Origin: an uncultured bacterium
Lineage (GTDB): Bacteria > Bacillota > Clostridia > Oscillospirales > Oscillospiraceae
DNA length: 10,198 nucleotides
NCBI GenBank assembly: GCA_905214155.1
Contig: CAJMLC010000061.1
Coordinates: forward strand, 1-10,198
Reading direction: 5' to 3'
Part shown: positions 1 to 6,480 of the stretch, piece after piece
Numbering within the stretch: the first letter of the stretch is position 1
How the letters are laid out: each line of letters starts with the position of its first letter
The notes under the pieces: model-generated
Seen by the model: only the letters and a program-made list of their open reading frames with translations
The model's database searches: none
Told to the model about the DNA's origin: nothing
Made by a program: the position numbers and the translations under genes

Positions 1-99
1 CCCCTTCACTCTGAAGGTGAATTGCCCGAAGGGCAAGAGAAGCTGGCCTGGGCCATTCCCAGCGACTCTGTTGCGAAACTGAGTATCATGGTTTTTTGA
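1..99. other. Hairpin-rich edge segment, coding status unclear
   Basis: The window opens with several small inverted repeats: CCTTCA/TGAAGG (3-8 with 12-17), TTGCCC/GGGCAA (22-27 with 31-36, loop GAA) and TGGCC/GGCCA (44-48 with 51-55). Plus frame 1 is open from the edge to a TGA at 97-99 and would end in LSIMVF, so this could be the tail of an upstream gene. The density of hairpins fits an intergenic repeat equally well. I recognise no protein family in the 32 residues, so I leave it uncalled. Confidence 0.3.
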
Positions 100-106
100 C
101 AGTCTC

Positions 107-136
107 AAGACCCCCTCCTGGCGGAGGGGGTCTTTT
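107..136 (+). terminator. Rho-independent terminator
   Basis: A perfect 10-bp stem, GACCCCCTCC (109-118) with GGAGGGGGTC (123-132) and a TGGC loop, is extended by AA/TT and followed by TTTT (133-136). The T-run is on the plus strand, so it most likely ends a gene lying left of the window. It separates that gene from the trk operon. Confidence 0.85.
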
Positions 137-154
137 GCGCCGCAGCGGGGCGGC

Positions 155-184
155 GGGAAAGCTGAACAGGGGAAAGCTGAACAG
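155..184 (+). repeat. Exact 15-bp tandem duplication upstream of trkA
   Basis: GGGAAAGCTGAACAG occurs twice with no spacer (155-169 and 170-184). It lies between the upstream terminator and the presumed trkA promoter. It could be a simple replication-slippage duplication or a paired protein-binding site; the sequence does not decide. Confidence 0.75.
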
Positions 185-194
185 TTTCTGAAGA

Positions 195-223
195 TTGCTT
201 TTCCGGTGGGAACATGATAAGAT
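195..223 (+). promoter_or_regulatory. Candidate promoter of the trkA-trkH operon
   Basis: A weak -35 TTGCTT (195-200) lies 17 nt before TAAGAT (218-223), which is preceded by TG at 215-216 and so has the extended -10 form TGnTAnnAT. It is the best match in the AT-richer stretch between the terminator at 136 and the start codon at 261. Matches are only partial, so this is a tentative call. Confidence 0.4.
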
Positions 224-260
224 AAAAGGTATTAAAACAGAACTACAAGGTGGCGAGAGT

Positions 261-1643
261 ATGAAAATTGTCATTGTCGGCGACGGGAAGATCGGCTCCA
301 CACTGGCCGAGCAGCTCAGCCGGGAGGGCCACGAGGTCACCATCATCGACCAGAACGCCGTGCCGCTGCAGCAGACGGTGGAGGATCTGGACATCCTCTG
401 CGTCGAGGGCAACGGGGCGATGTCGGCCACACAGCTGGAGGCCGGCGTCGACAGCGCCGACCTGCTGATCGCAGTGACGGCGTCGGACGAGCTGAATCTG
501 CTCTGCTGCCTCGTGGCGAAAAAGCTCGGCGCGCGGCACACAATCGCCCGCGTGCGCAACCCCGAATATGATGAAGAGCTGAACCTCATCTCCGAGGATC
601 TCGGCCTGAGCCTGTCCGTCAATCCGGAGCTGAACTGCGCGGCGGAGATCGCGCGGACGCTCCGCACACCGTCCGCCATCAAGACCGACACGTTCGCGGG
701 CGGGCGCGTGGAGCTGCTGAAGTTCCAGCTGCCGCCCGATTCGCAGCTCGTGGACAAGCAGCTGATGGAGCTGCCGGGATTGATCAAGGCGAAGGTCCTG
801 ATCTGCGCGGTGGAGCGCGGGGAGAACGAGGTCTATATCCCGACCGGCACATTCCGCCTCGCCGCGGGCGACCGTATCTCGTTCGTGGCCTCGCCCGGCA
901 ATGCGCAGCAGTTTTTCCGGCAGCAGAAGCTCGCGGCCGGACGCATCCGCAACGCGCTGCTCGTCGGCGGCGGACGCATCGCATTCTATCTGGCGCGGCA
1001 GCTGCTGGAGTCCGGGCTCGGTGTGACGATCATCGAGTCGAACTATGCGCGCTGCGAAGAGCTATCTGCCGCGCTGCCGAAGGCGACAATTTTGCACGGC
1101 GACGGCACGAACGAGGCATTTTTGCGCGAATCCGGCATCGAGCAGTGCGATGCGTTCGCCGCGCTGACCGGCATCGACGAGGAGAATGTCCTGATGGGCC
1201 TCTATGTCCGCAAGACGTGGCCGAAGGTCAAGGTCGTAACCAAGATCAACCGCTATTCCTTCCAGACCATCATCGACGCGATGGACATCGGCAGCGTCTT
1301 CAATCCGCGCTTTTCCACGTCGAACCTCATCTGCCGCTATGTCCGGTCGATGCAGGATTCGGCGGGTTCGAAGATTGAGACGCTCTACAAGCTCGTCGGC
1401 GGAAAGGCCGAGGCGCTGGAGTTCCGCGTGGCGGAGTCGAGCGCGGTATGCGGCGTGCCGCTGCTGAAGCTGGAGCTGCGGCCCAATCTGCTCGTCTGCT
1501 GCATCAACCGCGGCGGACAGATCCTCATCCCCAGCGGCCAGGACACCATCGAGCCGGGCGACACGGTCGTCGTCAGCTCGACGCCCGGCTTGCGCGAGCT
1601 GGACGACATTCTGGCCGGACACAGAGGATATGGCCATGAATAA
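261..1643 (+). CDS. trkA: Trk potassium uptake regulatory subunit TrkA
   Basis: This is the cytoplasmic, nucleotide-binding subunit that gates the TrkH potassium channel. The 460 residues have the family's usual length and its two-fold layout. The first RCK_N Rossmann domain starts with GDGKIG (residues 7-12) and is followed by RCK_C (about 145-225). The second Rossmann domain has GGGRIA (236-241) and is followed by a second RCK_C (about 375-455). The start at 261 is chosen over an in-frame ATG at 195 because the protein begins directly with the MKIVIVG beta strand and has AAGGTGG 6-12 nt upstream. The gene overlaps trkH by 8 nt, so the two are co-translated. In this family the ligands are NAD(H) or ATP/ADP; which applies here cannot be read from sequence. 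Confidence 0.95.
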   Translation: MKIVIVGDGKIGSTLAEQLSREGHEVTIIDQNAVPLQQTVEDLDILCVEGNGAMSATQLEAGVDSADLLIAVTASDELNLLCCLVAKKLGARHTIARVRNPEYDEELNLISEDLGLSLSVNPELNCAAEIARTLRTPSAIKTDTFAGGRVELLKFQLPPDSQLVDKQLMELPGLIKAKVLICAVERGENEVYIPTGTFRLAAGDRISFVASPGNAQQFFRQQKLAAGRIRNALLVGGGRIAFYLARQLLESGLGVTIIESNYARCEELSAALPKATILHGDGTNEAFLRESGIEQCDAFAALTGIDEENVLMGLYVRKTWPKVKVVTKINRYSFQTIIDAMDIGSVFNPRFSTSNLICRYVRSMQDSAGSKIETLYKLVGGKAEALEFRVAESSAVCGVPLLKLELRPNLLVCCINRGGQILIPSGQDTIEPGDTVVVSSTPGLRELDDILAGHRGYGHE

Positions 1644-3078
1644 ACGCATGATCGTCTATCTGCTCGGCGCGCTGCTCCTCATCGAGAGCGGGCTGATGCT
1701 GCTCCCGCTGGTGACGGCGCTGCTCTACCGCGAGCAGACGGGCCTCTATTTCCTCTACACGATCCTCGGCGCGGCGGCAGCCGGCGGGCTGATGATGCTC
1801 GTCACGCGGCCGAAAAACAAGACGATCTACGCGCGCGACGGCCTTATGACCGTGGCGCTGAGCTGGATCGTGCTGTCGCTGGTCGGCGCGGTGCCGTTCA
1901 CGCTGTCGCGCGAGATCCCGTCGTATCTCGACGCGGTGTTTGAGATGATCTCCGGCTTCACGACGACCGGCTCGTCCATCCTGCCGGACGTCGAGGCGCT
2001 GAGCCACTGCATGCTGTTCTGGCGCAGCTTTTCGCACTGGATCGGCGGCATGGGTATCCTGGTGTTCATGATGGCGATCCTGCGGCTCGAGGGCGGGCAG
2101 GGCATCCATCTGCTCCGCGCAGAGAGCCCCGGCCCGGCCGTGGCGAAGATGGTGCCGCGGATGGCCGACTCGTCGAAGATCCTCTACACGATCTATCTCG
2201 CGCTGACCGTCATCCAGATCCTCTTCTATCTGGCGGGCGGTATGCCGGTCTTTGACGCGCTCTGCAACACGTTCGGCACGGCGGGCACCGGCGGCCTCGC
2301 CATCAAGCGCGATTCGTTTTTGAGCTACAGCTACTATGCGCAGACAGTCACGACGGTGTTCATGGCGCTGTTCGGCGTGAACTTTTCGATCTATTTCTTC
2401 CTGCTGCGGCGGAAATTCGATCTGGTCTGGAAGAATACGGAGCTTCGCTGGTATCTGGGGCTGATTGCCTGCTCCATTCTGGCCATCACGGTGAATACCC
2501 GCGCATATTACCCCCGTCTTTATGACGCTTTCCATCATGCGTCCTTTGCCGTCAGCTCCATCATTACCACCACCGGCTACGGCACGGTGGACTTCCACCT
2601 CTGGCCGGAGCTGTCGCGCGTGATTTTGGTCTTTCTGATGATCGTCGGCGCGTGCGCCGGGTCGACCGGCGGCGGCTTGAAGGTCTCGCGGCTCATCATT
2701 CTCTTCCGCGCGGCCCGCGCGGAGATCCATCGCCTGCTCCATCCGCACACCGTCAAGGTCATGCAGATGGACGGCAAGCCCATCTCCCGCGAGAGCATCC
2801 GCTCAGTCAGCACGTACCTCATTCTGTACGTGTTTCTGGTGATGGCGTCGGTGCTGCTCGTGTCGCTGGACAACTTCGACGGGAGCACGACGCTGACCGC
2901 CGTGCTGGCCACGTTCAACAACATCGGCCCCGGCCTCGGCATGGTCGGCCCGACGGGGAGCTTTGCGGGCTTCTCGCCGCTGTCGAAGATCGTGCTGTGC
3001 CTTGATATGCTGTTCGGCAGACTGGAGCTCTATCCGATGCTCGTCCTCTTCTGCCCGAGCACGTGGAAACGGAAATAA
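1636..3078 (+). CDS. trkH: Trk potassium uptake transmembrane subunit TrkH
   Basis: This is the integral membrane, ion-conducting subunit of a Trk potassium uptake system, 480 residues long as usual for TrkH/TrkG. All four pseudo-repeated pore loops carry their filter glycine: TTTGSS (109-114), GTAGTGG (214-220), TTTGYGT (311-317) and NNIGPGLG (428-435). They are separated by hydrophobic helices. The C-terminal GRLELYPMLVLF is also typical. I place the start at 1636 (MNKRMIVYLLG) because AGAGGA (1623-1628) sits 7 nt before it; the in-frame ATG at 1630 would be too close to that site. The start overlaps the trkA stop (ATGAATAA). Family knowledge gives K+ uptake; some relatives also carry Na+. 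Confidence 0.95.
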   Translation: MNKRMIVYLLGALLLIESGLMLLPLVTALLYREQTGLYFLYTILGAAAAGGLMMLVTRPKNKTIYARDGLMTVALSWIVLSLVGAVPFTLSREIPSYLDAVFEMISGFTTTGSSILPDVEALSHCMLFWRSFSHWIGGMGILVFMMAILRLEGGQGIHLLRAESPGPAVAKMVPRMADSSKILYTIYLALTVIQILFYLAGGMPVFDALCNTFGTAGTGGLAIKRDSFLSYSYYAQTVTTVFMALFGVNFSIYFFLLRRKFDLVWKNTELRWYLGLIACSILAITVNTRAYYPRLYDAFHHASFAVSSIITTTGYGTVDFHLWPELSRVILVFLMIVGACAGSTGGGLKVSRLIILFRAARAEIHRLLHPHTVKVMQMDGKPISRESIRSVSTYLILYVFLVMASVLLVSLDNFDGSTTLTAVLATFNNIGPGLGMVGPTGSFAGFSPLSKIVLCLDMLFGRLELYPMLVLFCPSTWKRK

Positions 3079-3109
3079 ACAGGAGCGGTCCAAATGGGCC
3101 CTCCTGTTT
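3077..3109 (+). terminator. Terminator of the trkA-trkH operon
   Basis: AAACAGGAG (3077-3085) pairs with CTCCTGTTT (3101-3109). An inner GGTCC/GGGCC stem (3087-3091 with 3096-3100, one G-U pair) is closed by AAAT. The hairpin begins in the trkH stop codon. The T-run is short (TTTCTTG), so strength is uncertain, but the position is right for trkH. Confidence 0.65.
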
Positions 3110-3117
3110 CTTGATAC

Positions 3118-3145
3118 AAAAAAACGGGCGGACATGGTCCGCCCG
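3118..3145 (-). terminator. Terminator of the deoxynucleoside kinase gene
   Basis: A perfect 9-bp stem, CGGGCGGAC (3125-3133) with GTCCGCCCG (3137-3145) and a 3-nt loop, is followed on the minus strand by seven Ts (3124-3118). It lies 5 nt past the stop codon of the minus-strand gene, a textbook intrinsic terminator. It stands back to back with the trkH terminator in this convergent junction. Confidence 0.9.
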
Positions 3146-3150
3146 CTTTG

Positions 3151-3741
3151 TTATTGCTCCAGAAATGCGATGATCTCGTTCAGGTCGTATTCGCCGCGGT
3201 CCATGTCGACGCGCAGCGTCCGCTCCGGCGGCAATGTCTGCGCCCACTTGTCGTAGAGCGCCTTCAGCTCGTAGACGTACATCAGATCGAGCTCGTCCTC
3301 ATAATCCCGCCCGCGCTTTCGCATGTGACTCAGCACAGTCTGCACCGAGCAGTCGAGATAGACATATTTGTCAATGCGCGGCATCAGCGCCTCGATTCCC
3401 TTCGCCAGCTTGCAGAGGACGGCAAATTCGTCCTCGCTCAGATCCCCCTGATCGCGCCGGTATTCGGCGATGACCAGATTTTCCAGAAATGCACGGTCGA
3501 AGAAGAAAAACTCGGCCTCGTCCGCGTTTTTCCACTTTGGATCGTCAAAATAGAGCGACAGAAACGTCACCTGCGAGTGGAACGACCAACGCTTGGAGTC
3601 GCTGTAATAGTCGCTGATATAGGGATTGTCCTGCGGCCGCTCCTCATGAAAGGCCGCGCGGGGGCCAAAATGCGCCAGCAGGCGGCGCAGAAGCGTCGTC
3701 TTTCCGGAGCCGACCGTCCCGCAGATCGCGATATATTGCAT
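3151..3741 (-). CDS. Deoxynucleoside kinase family protein
   Basis: Likely a cytoplasmic salvage kinase that moves a phosphate from ATP to a deoxynucleoside. The 196 residues show the dNK family marks: P-loop GTVGSGKTT (8-16), NPYISDYYSD then RWSFHSQVTFL (39-61, substrate-site helix region), FFDRAFLENL (80-89, matching the family DRS/ED segment) and an arginine-rich lid RKRGRDYE (141-148). The start at 3741 is chosen because the P-loop strand begins at once and GGGAGGG lies about 7 nt upstream; the frame extends to 3834 but would add an unrelated leader. It has its own promoter and terminator, so it is probably monocistronic. Whether it prefers dA, dG, dC or another nucleoside cannot be told; DRA in place of the usual DRS is a minor variation. 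Confidence 0.88.
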   Translation of the reverse strand: MQYIAICGTVGSGKTTLLRRLLAHFGPRAAFHEERPQDNPYISDYYSDSKRWSFHSQVTFLSLYFDDPKWKNADEAEFFFFDRAFLENLVIAEYRRDQGDLSEDEFAVLCKLAKGIEALMPRIDKYVYLDCSVQTVLSHMRKRGRDYEDELDLMYVYELKALYDKWAQTLPPERTLRVDMDRGEYDLNEIIAFLEQ

Positions 3742-3772
3742 GGCGCACCCTCCCTTCGGCAAAACCTTTCCC

Positions 3773-3801
3773 ATTATACCCGACCGGCTGCGGAAACGCA
3801 A
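3773..3801 (-). promoter_or_regulatory. Promoter of the deoxynucleoside kinase gene
   Basis: On the minus strand a perfect -10 TATAAT (3778-3773) is preceded by a 17-nt spacer and a partial -35 TTGCGT (3801-3796). The -10 ends 31 nt before the start codon at 3741. It is divergent from the GntR promoter about 40 nt away, in the same intergenic region (3742-3871). Confidence 0.7.
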
Positions 3802-3817
3802 GATGGCATTTGAGGGA

Positions 3818-3857
3818 TTGACTTTTTGTATCATTTATATTATTCTATATAATACAA
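3818..3857 (+). promoter_or_regulatory. Promoter and likely operator of the GntR/membrane protein operon
   Basis: TTGACT (3818-3823) lies 17 nt before TATTCT (3841-3846). A perfect TATAAT (3848-3853) with TTGTAT (3826-3831) 16 nt before it is an alternative. The same AT-rich stretch carries an inverted pair TTGTAT (3826-3831) and ATACAA (3852-3857). An arrangement flanking the -10 is what an autorepressing YtrA-type regulator would use. That this regulator binds here is inference. Confidence 0.6.
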
Positions 3858-3871
3858 AAGGAGAGGATTTC

Positions 3872-4243
3872 ATGCTCATCCACTTTGATTTTGCAAGCGG
3901 CGTCCCGCTCTACCGGCAGCTGCGCGACCAGATCGTCCTCGGCCTCGCCGACGGACGGCTCGCGCCGGGGGAAAAGCTCCCGCCGGTGCGCGTCCTCGCC
4001 GAGGAGAGCGGCGTCAACACCATGACCGTCAGCCGCGCCTATCAGCAGCTCAAGGCGGAAGGGTATCTGCAAACCGACCGCCGCGGCGGCAGCGTCCTGA
4101 TCCGCCCGGACGGGCAGCCCGGTGCAACGGCGGAGCAGCGCGAGCGGCTCCGCCTCTGCCTGTCGGAGCTGCGGCTCGCGGGACTAAACAAGGACGAGAT
4201 TCTGGCGCTCTGCGCCGAGCTTTGCGGAGGTGATGACAGATGA
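3872..4243 (+). CDS. GntR family transcriptional regulator, YtrA subfamily
   Basis: A 123-residue cytoplasmic DNA-binding protein. The N-terminal winged helix (about residues 9-77) has the GntR signature: PLYRQLRDQIVLGLADGRL, then PGEKLPPVRVLAEESGVN and TVSRAYQQLKAEGYL, then the wing RRGGSVLI. The tail is only about 45 residues and has no large effector domain, as in YtrA-type members, which usually autorepress and respond to cell-envelope or antibiotic stress. The start at 3872 follows AAAAGGAGAGG at 7 nt or so; the upstream in-frame extension crosses the promoter and is rejected. Its stop overlaps the next gene (ATGA, 4240-4243), so it is co-translated with a membrane protein rather than with the ABC transporter genes that usually follow YtrA. 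Confidence 0.92.
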   Translation: MLIHFDFASGVPLYRQLRDQIVLGLADGRLAPGEKLPPVRVLAEESGVNTMTVSRAYQQLKAEGYLQTDRRGGSVLIRPDGQPGATAEQRERLRLCLSELRLAGLNKDEILALCAELCGGDDR

Positions 4244-5574
4244 TCATGCGGCTGATTTTATGGCTGAGCGTGCTGTGGATCGCACCGCTGGTGTCTGGCG
4301 TCCTGGTCAACGACGCAAAATTCAAGAAAAATCTGGCCGTCGGCGTGACGATCCCGCCGGAATTTCAGGCCGATCCGGACATTGCCGCGCATCTTGCCCG
4401 TTTCCGGCGGCAGGAGTGGACGCTTTGCATCATCCTCGTGCTGGCTGCCGTGCCGTGTATCTTTGTGCAGGACTTTGGCCGGAACATGACGCTCTGGTCG
4501 GTCTGGCTGCTGCTCGTCTGCGTCCTGCCCTATGTACCCTATGCGCGGTGCAATCTGGCGCTCAAGCGCCTGAAGACCGAGCGCGGCTGGCGCAGGGAGT
4601 CTGCGCCGCACACGGAGGCCATCGATCTTTCGGCGATCCCATCTTACCGATGGCTCTCGGCGTGGCTGTTTGCGCTGCCGTTCGCGGTCAGCCTCCTGCC
4701 GCTGCTTTGGAGCGCGGAGAACTGGATCGTGCTGCTGACGGACGCGGGCTGCGTCGTCCTGTTCTGGCTCTGCTACCGCTTCTGTTACCGGAAAAAGAGC
4801 GAGCGCGTCGACGAAAATGCGGAACTGGCCAAGGTGCTCAGTCAGGTGCGGCTGCATCGCTGGGGCCGTCTCTGGCTCGTGAGCGCGTGGATGATGGCCG
4901 TGCTGAATCTGGTCTTTTCGCTGGCCGCACCGGATTCTGCGCTTGCCCTCTGCGCCCTAGGCGCGCTGATGCTGCTGCACATCGCGTATCTGCTGTACAC
5001 CGAGTTCCGCCTCCGTGCGCTTCAGGCGAAGCTGACCGCAGGCGATCCGACCGGCACGCTCGTCGACGAGGACGACCACTGGATCTTCGGCCAATTTTAT
5101 TATAACCCGGACGACCGGCACCTGATCGTCAATGCCCGCACGGGCCTTAACACGACGGTCAATCTGGCCCGGCCCGCGGGGCGCATCTTCATGGGCTTTG
5201 CGGCGCTCTGTCTGCTCGGGATGCTGGCCGTCGGGCCGTGGATGTCGTCGCTCGACACGCGGCCCGTGACGCTGACGGCCACGGAGACTGAGCTGATCAG
5301 CACCTACGGAACCAAAGAGACCCGCATCCCGTGCGCGGAGATCACAGAGGTCACGCTTTTGGAGGAGTTGCCGGACGGCCTGTCGCGCACAAACGGAACT
5401 TCGATGGAGCATCTGGCACGCGGACGCTATTTTTCGCGCACGTATGGCGGGATCGATCTCTGCCTGGATCCCGCGGAGCCGCCGTTCCTACTCGTGCAGA
5501 CGGAAGAACGGACGTATTTGCTGGCGTCCCGCGATCCGGAGCAGACATGGGCGGCCTATCATGCCCTGCAATGA
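4240..5574 (+). CDS. Multi-pass membrane protein with DUF5808-like and C-terminal PH-like domains
   Basis: A 444-residue membrane protein of unknown function. By eye there are hydrophobic segments near residues 4-23, 61-77, 84-102, 139-157, 161-181, 211-229, 235-253 and 316-334. After the first comes NLAVGVTIPPEF (31-42), reminiscent of the segment found with DUF1648-type proteins. Residues 277-312 (EDDHWIFGQFYYNPDDRH and onward, with NARTGLNTTVNL) look like a DUF5808 domain. The C-terminal ~105 residues (about 340-444) are rich in beta strand with SRTNGTSMEHLARGRYFS and match the style of bacterial PH-like domains. The start at 4240 has GGAGGT 8 nt before it and overlaps the regulator's stop by 4 nt, so the regulator probably controls it. 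Domain names are from memory of family patterns; the biochemical role is unknown. A role in envelope stress is inferred only from the YtrA partner. Confidence 0.85.
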   Translation: MIMRLILWLSVLWIAPLVSGVLVNDAKFKKNLAVGVTIPPEFQADPDIAAHLARFRRQEWTLCIILVLAAVPCIFVQDFGRNMTLWSVWLLLVCVLPYVPYARCNLALKRLKTERGWRRESAPHTEAIDLSAIPSYRWLSAWLFALPFAVSLLPLLWSAENWIVLLTDAGCVVLFWLCYRFCYRKKSERVDENAELAKVLSQVRLHRWGRLWLVSAWMMAVLNLVFSLAAPDSALALCALGALMLLHIAYLLYTEFRLRALQAKLTAGDPTGTLVDEDDHWIFGQFYYNPDDRHLIVNARTGLNTTVNLARPAGRIFMGFAALCLLGMLAVGPWMSSLDTRPVTLTATETELISTYGTKETRIPCAEITEVTLLEELPDGLSRTNGTSMEHLARGRYFSRTYGGIDLCLDPAEPPFLLVQTEERTYLLASRDPEQTWAAYHALQ

Positions 5575-5595
5575 CCATACAGACTTGAAGGGAAC

Positions 5596-5762
5596 TCCCC
5601 GCCGCAGCGGAAAAGCCTTCCCTTGGGGGAAGGTGGCTGCGGAGCGAAGCGGAGCAGACGGATGAGGGTAGGGAGCACTCACCCAACTGCACAGCGTATC
5701 GTTTTTGCTCCCCGACCCTCATCCGCCTCGCGTTGCGTCTGCGTCAGCCGCTGCGGCGGGGA
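5596..5762. repeat. 167-bp palindromic intergenic element
   Basis: The element is bounded by a perfect 15-bp inverted repeat, TCCCCGCCGCAGCGG (5596-5610) and its complement (5748-5762). Inside are a hairpin CCTTCCC/GGGAAGG (5616-5622 with 5627-5633, loop TTGG) and a longer nested pair, CGGATGAGGGT (5659-5669) with ACCCTCATCCG (5715-5725), plus GGGAGCA (5671-5677) with TGCTCCC (5706-5712). It has no convincing reading frame. From memory, the motifs around the first hairpin and CGGATGAGGG resemble intergenic repeats spread through gut Ruminococcaceae genomes, possibly MITE-like. I see no clear target-site duplication. Confidence 0.75.
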
Positions 5763-5763
5763 C

Positions 5764-5785
5764 GGGCGGACAGGGTCGTCCGCCC
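5764..5785. repeat. GC-rich hairpin next to the palindromic element
   Basis: GGGCGGAC (5764-5771) pairs perfectly with GTCCGCCC (5778-5785) around AGGGTC. It follows the 167-bp element by one base. The same 8-bp arms form the terminator stem at 3125-3145. It is not followed by a T-run on either strand, so it is more likely a repeat unit than a terminator. Confidence 0.6.
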
Positions 5786-5800
5786 CTACAAATGTGCAGC

Positions 5801-5827
5801 ACCCGGACGGCCACTGGCCGTCCGGGT
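5801..5827 (-). terminator. Terminator-like hairpin after the ABC permease gene
   Basis: A perfect 12-bp stem, ACCCGGACGGCC (5801-5812) with GGCCGTCCGGGT (5816-5827) and loop ACT, starts 5 nt past the permease stop codon. The minus-strand tail is not T-rich (GCTGCACATTTG) and the plus-strand side has only TTT. It may stop transcription inefficiently from either side, or mainly protect the mRNA 3' end. Confidence 0.6.
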
Positions 5828-5832
5828 TTCGC

Positions 5833-6480
5833 TCAAAGATCCACTTTTTCAAATCGCCGCGCGGAGCTGCGCTCCGCGGCCATGGTCAGCAACGCGAACA
5901 CCACCGCGCCGCCCAGCAGCACGGGCCACTGCCGCAGCTGATCGGCGATCGCGTAGCTCTCGCAGACCGTCTTCATGTACGGGATGACGTGGTCGCATGC
6001 TTCGGCGAGGATGATATAGAAAAATTCCACGACGCTTGCCGCGACGAACGGCTTGCCGAGGTCGTAGGCGTTTCGATAGTGCATCGGGAAAAACACGAGG
6101 TTGAATAGCCCCATCTGCACCAGCCCGAGGCCCAAAAACGCTGCGTTCGCCTCGATGCCGACGGCGTTGTTGAGGTGGCCATAGCTCGCCCGCAGCGCCA
6201 TAAACGGGACGCAGGCCAGCGCCTGCAGCAGCTCCAACTGCACCACCGTGCGAAACCGCGCGCGCACCATCTCTGCCTTTGTCACCGGCAGGAGCATCAG
6301 ATAGGCCGTGTCGCGGTTTTCCCGCAGCGACTGCATCAGCATGAAAATGCCGAGCCCATTGTAGAAAAACGTGACATAATACGGATAATTCGGGATCAGG
6401 ATCAGCCCGCTCAGCAGCAAAAACAGCAGCGGCACCGGGCTCATCGACAGCCGCCATTCCTTCCATTGCAGCGCCTTCAT
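5833..6480 (-). CDS. ABC-2 type transporter permease
   Basis: A 215-residue integral membrane protein, the likely partner of the ATPase encoded just upstream. Hydrophobic segments fall by eye near residues 16-31, 34-50, 78-97, 112-133, 143-160 and 186-202, giving about six helices. The cytoplasmic loop after the second helix reads SLRENRDTAYLMLLPVTKAE (51-70). It fits the ABC-2 permease pattern E-x-x-R-x-x-x-Y-L-x-x-L-P-V-(S/T)-(R/K)-x-E, so a Pfam ABC2_membrane_5-like family is likely. The ATG overlaps the ATPase stop (ATGA, 6477-6480), implying one complex. It has no binding protein or peptidase domain that would point to a substrate; export is the usual direction for this class. Confidence 0.85.
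   Translation of the reverse strand: MKALQWKEWRLSMSPVPLLFLLLSGLILIPNYPYYVTFFYNGLGIFMLMQSLRENRDTAYLMLLPVTKAEMVRARFRTVVQLELLQALACVPFMALRASYGHLNNAVGIEANAAFLGLGLVQMGLFNLVFFPMHYRNAYDLGKPFVAASVVEFFYIILAEACDHVIPYMKTVCESYAIADQLRQWPVLLGGAVVFALLTMAAERSSARRFEKVDL

Noticed and set aside
137..260. A c-di-AMP (ydaO-type) riboswitch before the potassium uptake genes
   Set aside because: This class often controls K+ transport, but the leader is short and AT-rich and I find none of the conserved core or long paired elements.
86..787. A 233-codon minus-strand frame across the trkA start
   Set aside because: It is a serine/proline-rich shadow of trkA and would run through the terminator at 107-136.
1573..2748. 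A 391-codon open frame on the minus strand inside trkH and the end of trkA
   Set aside because: It is antisense to two clear genes in GC-rich DNA. Its product is dominated by R, A, E, H, D and Q with no domain pattern, and no ribosome binding site fits.
3148..3813. A 221-codon plus-strand frame opposite the deoxynucleoside kinase gene
   Set aside because: The minus-strand reading has clear P-loop, DR and lid motifs plus a promoter and terminator, so the plus frame is a shadow.
5575..5832. CRISPR array or insertion sequence remnant
   Set aside because: The repeats are inverted rather than regularly spaced direct repeats, and there is no transposase frame.
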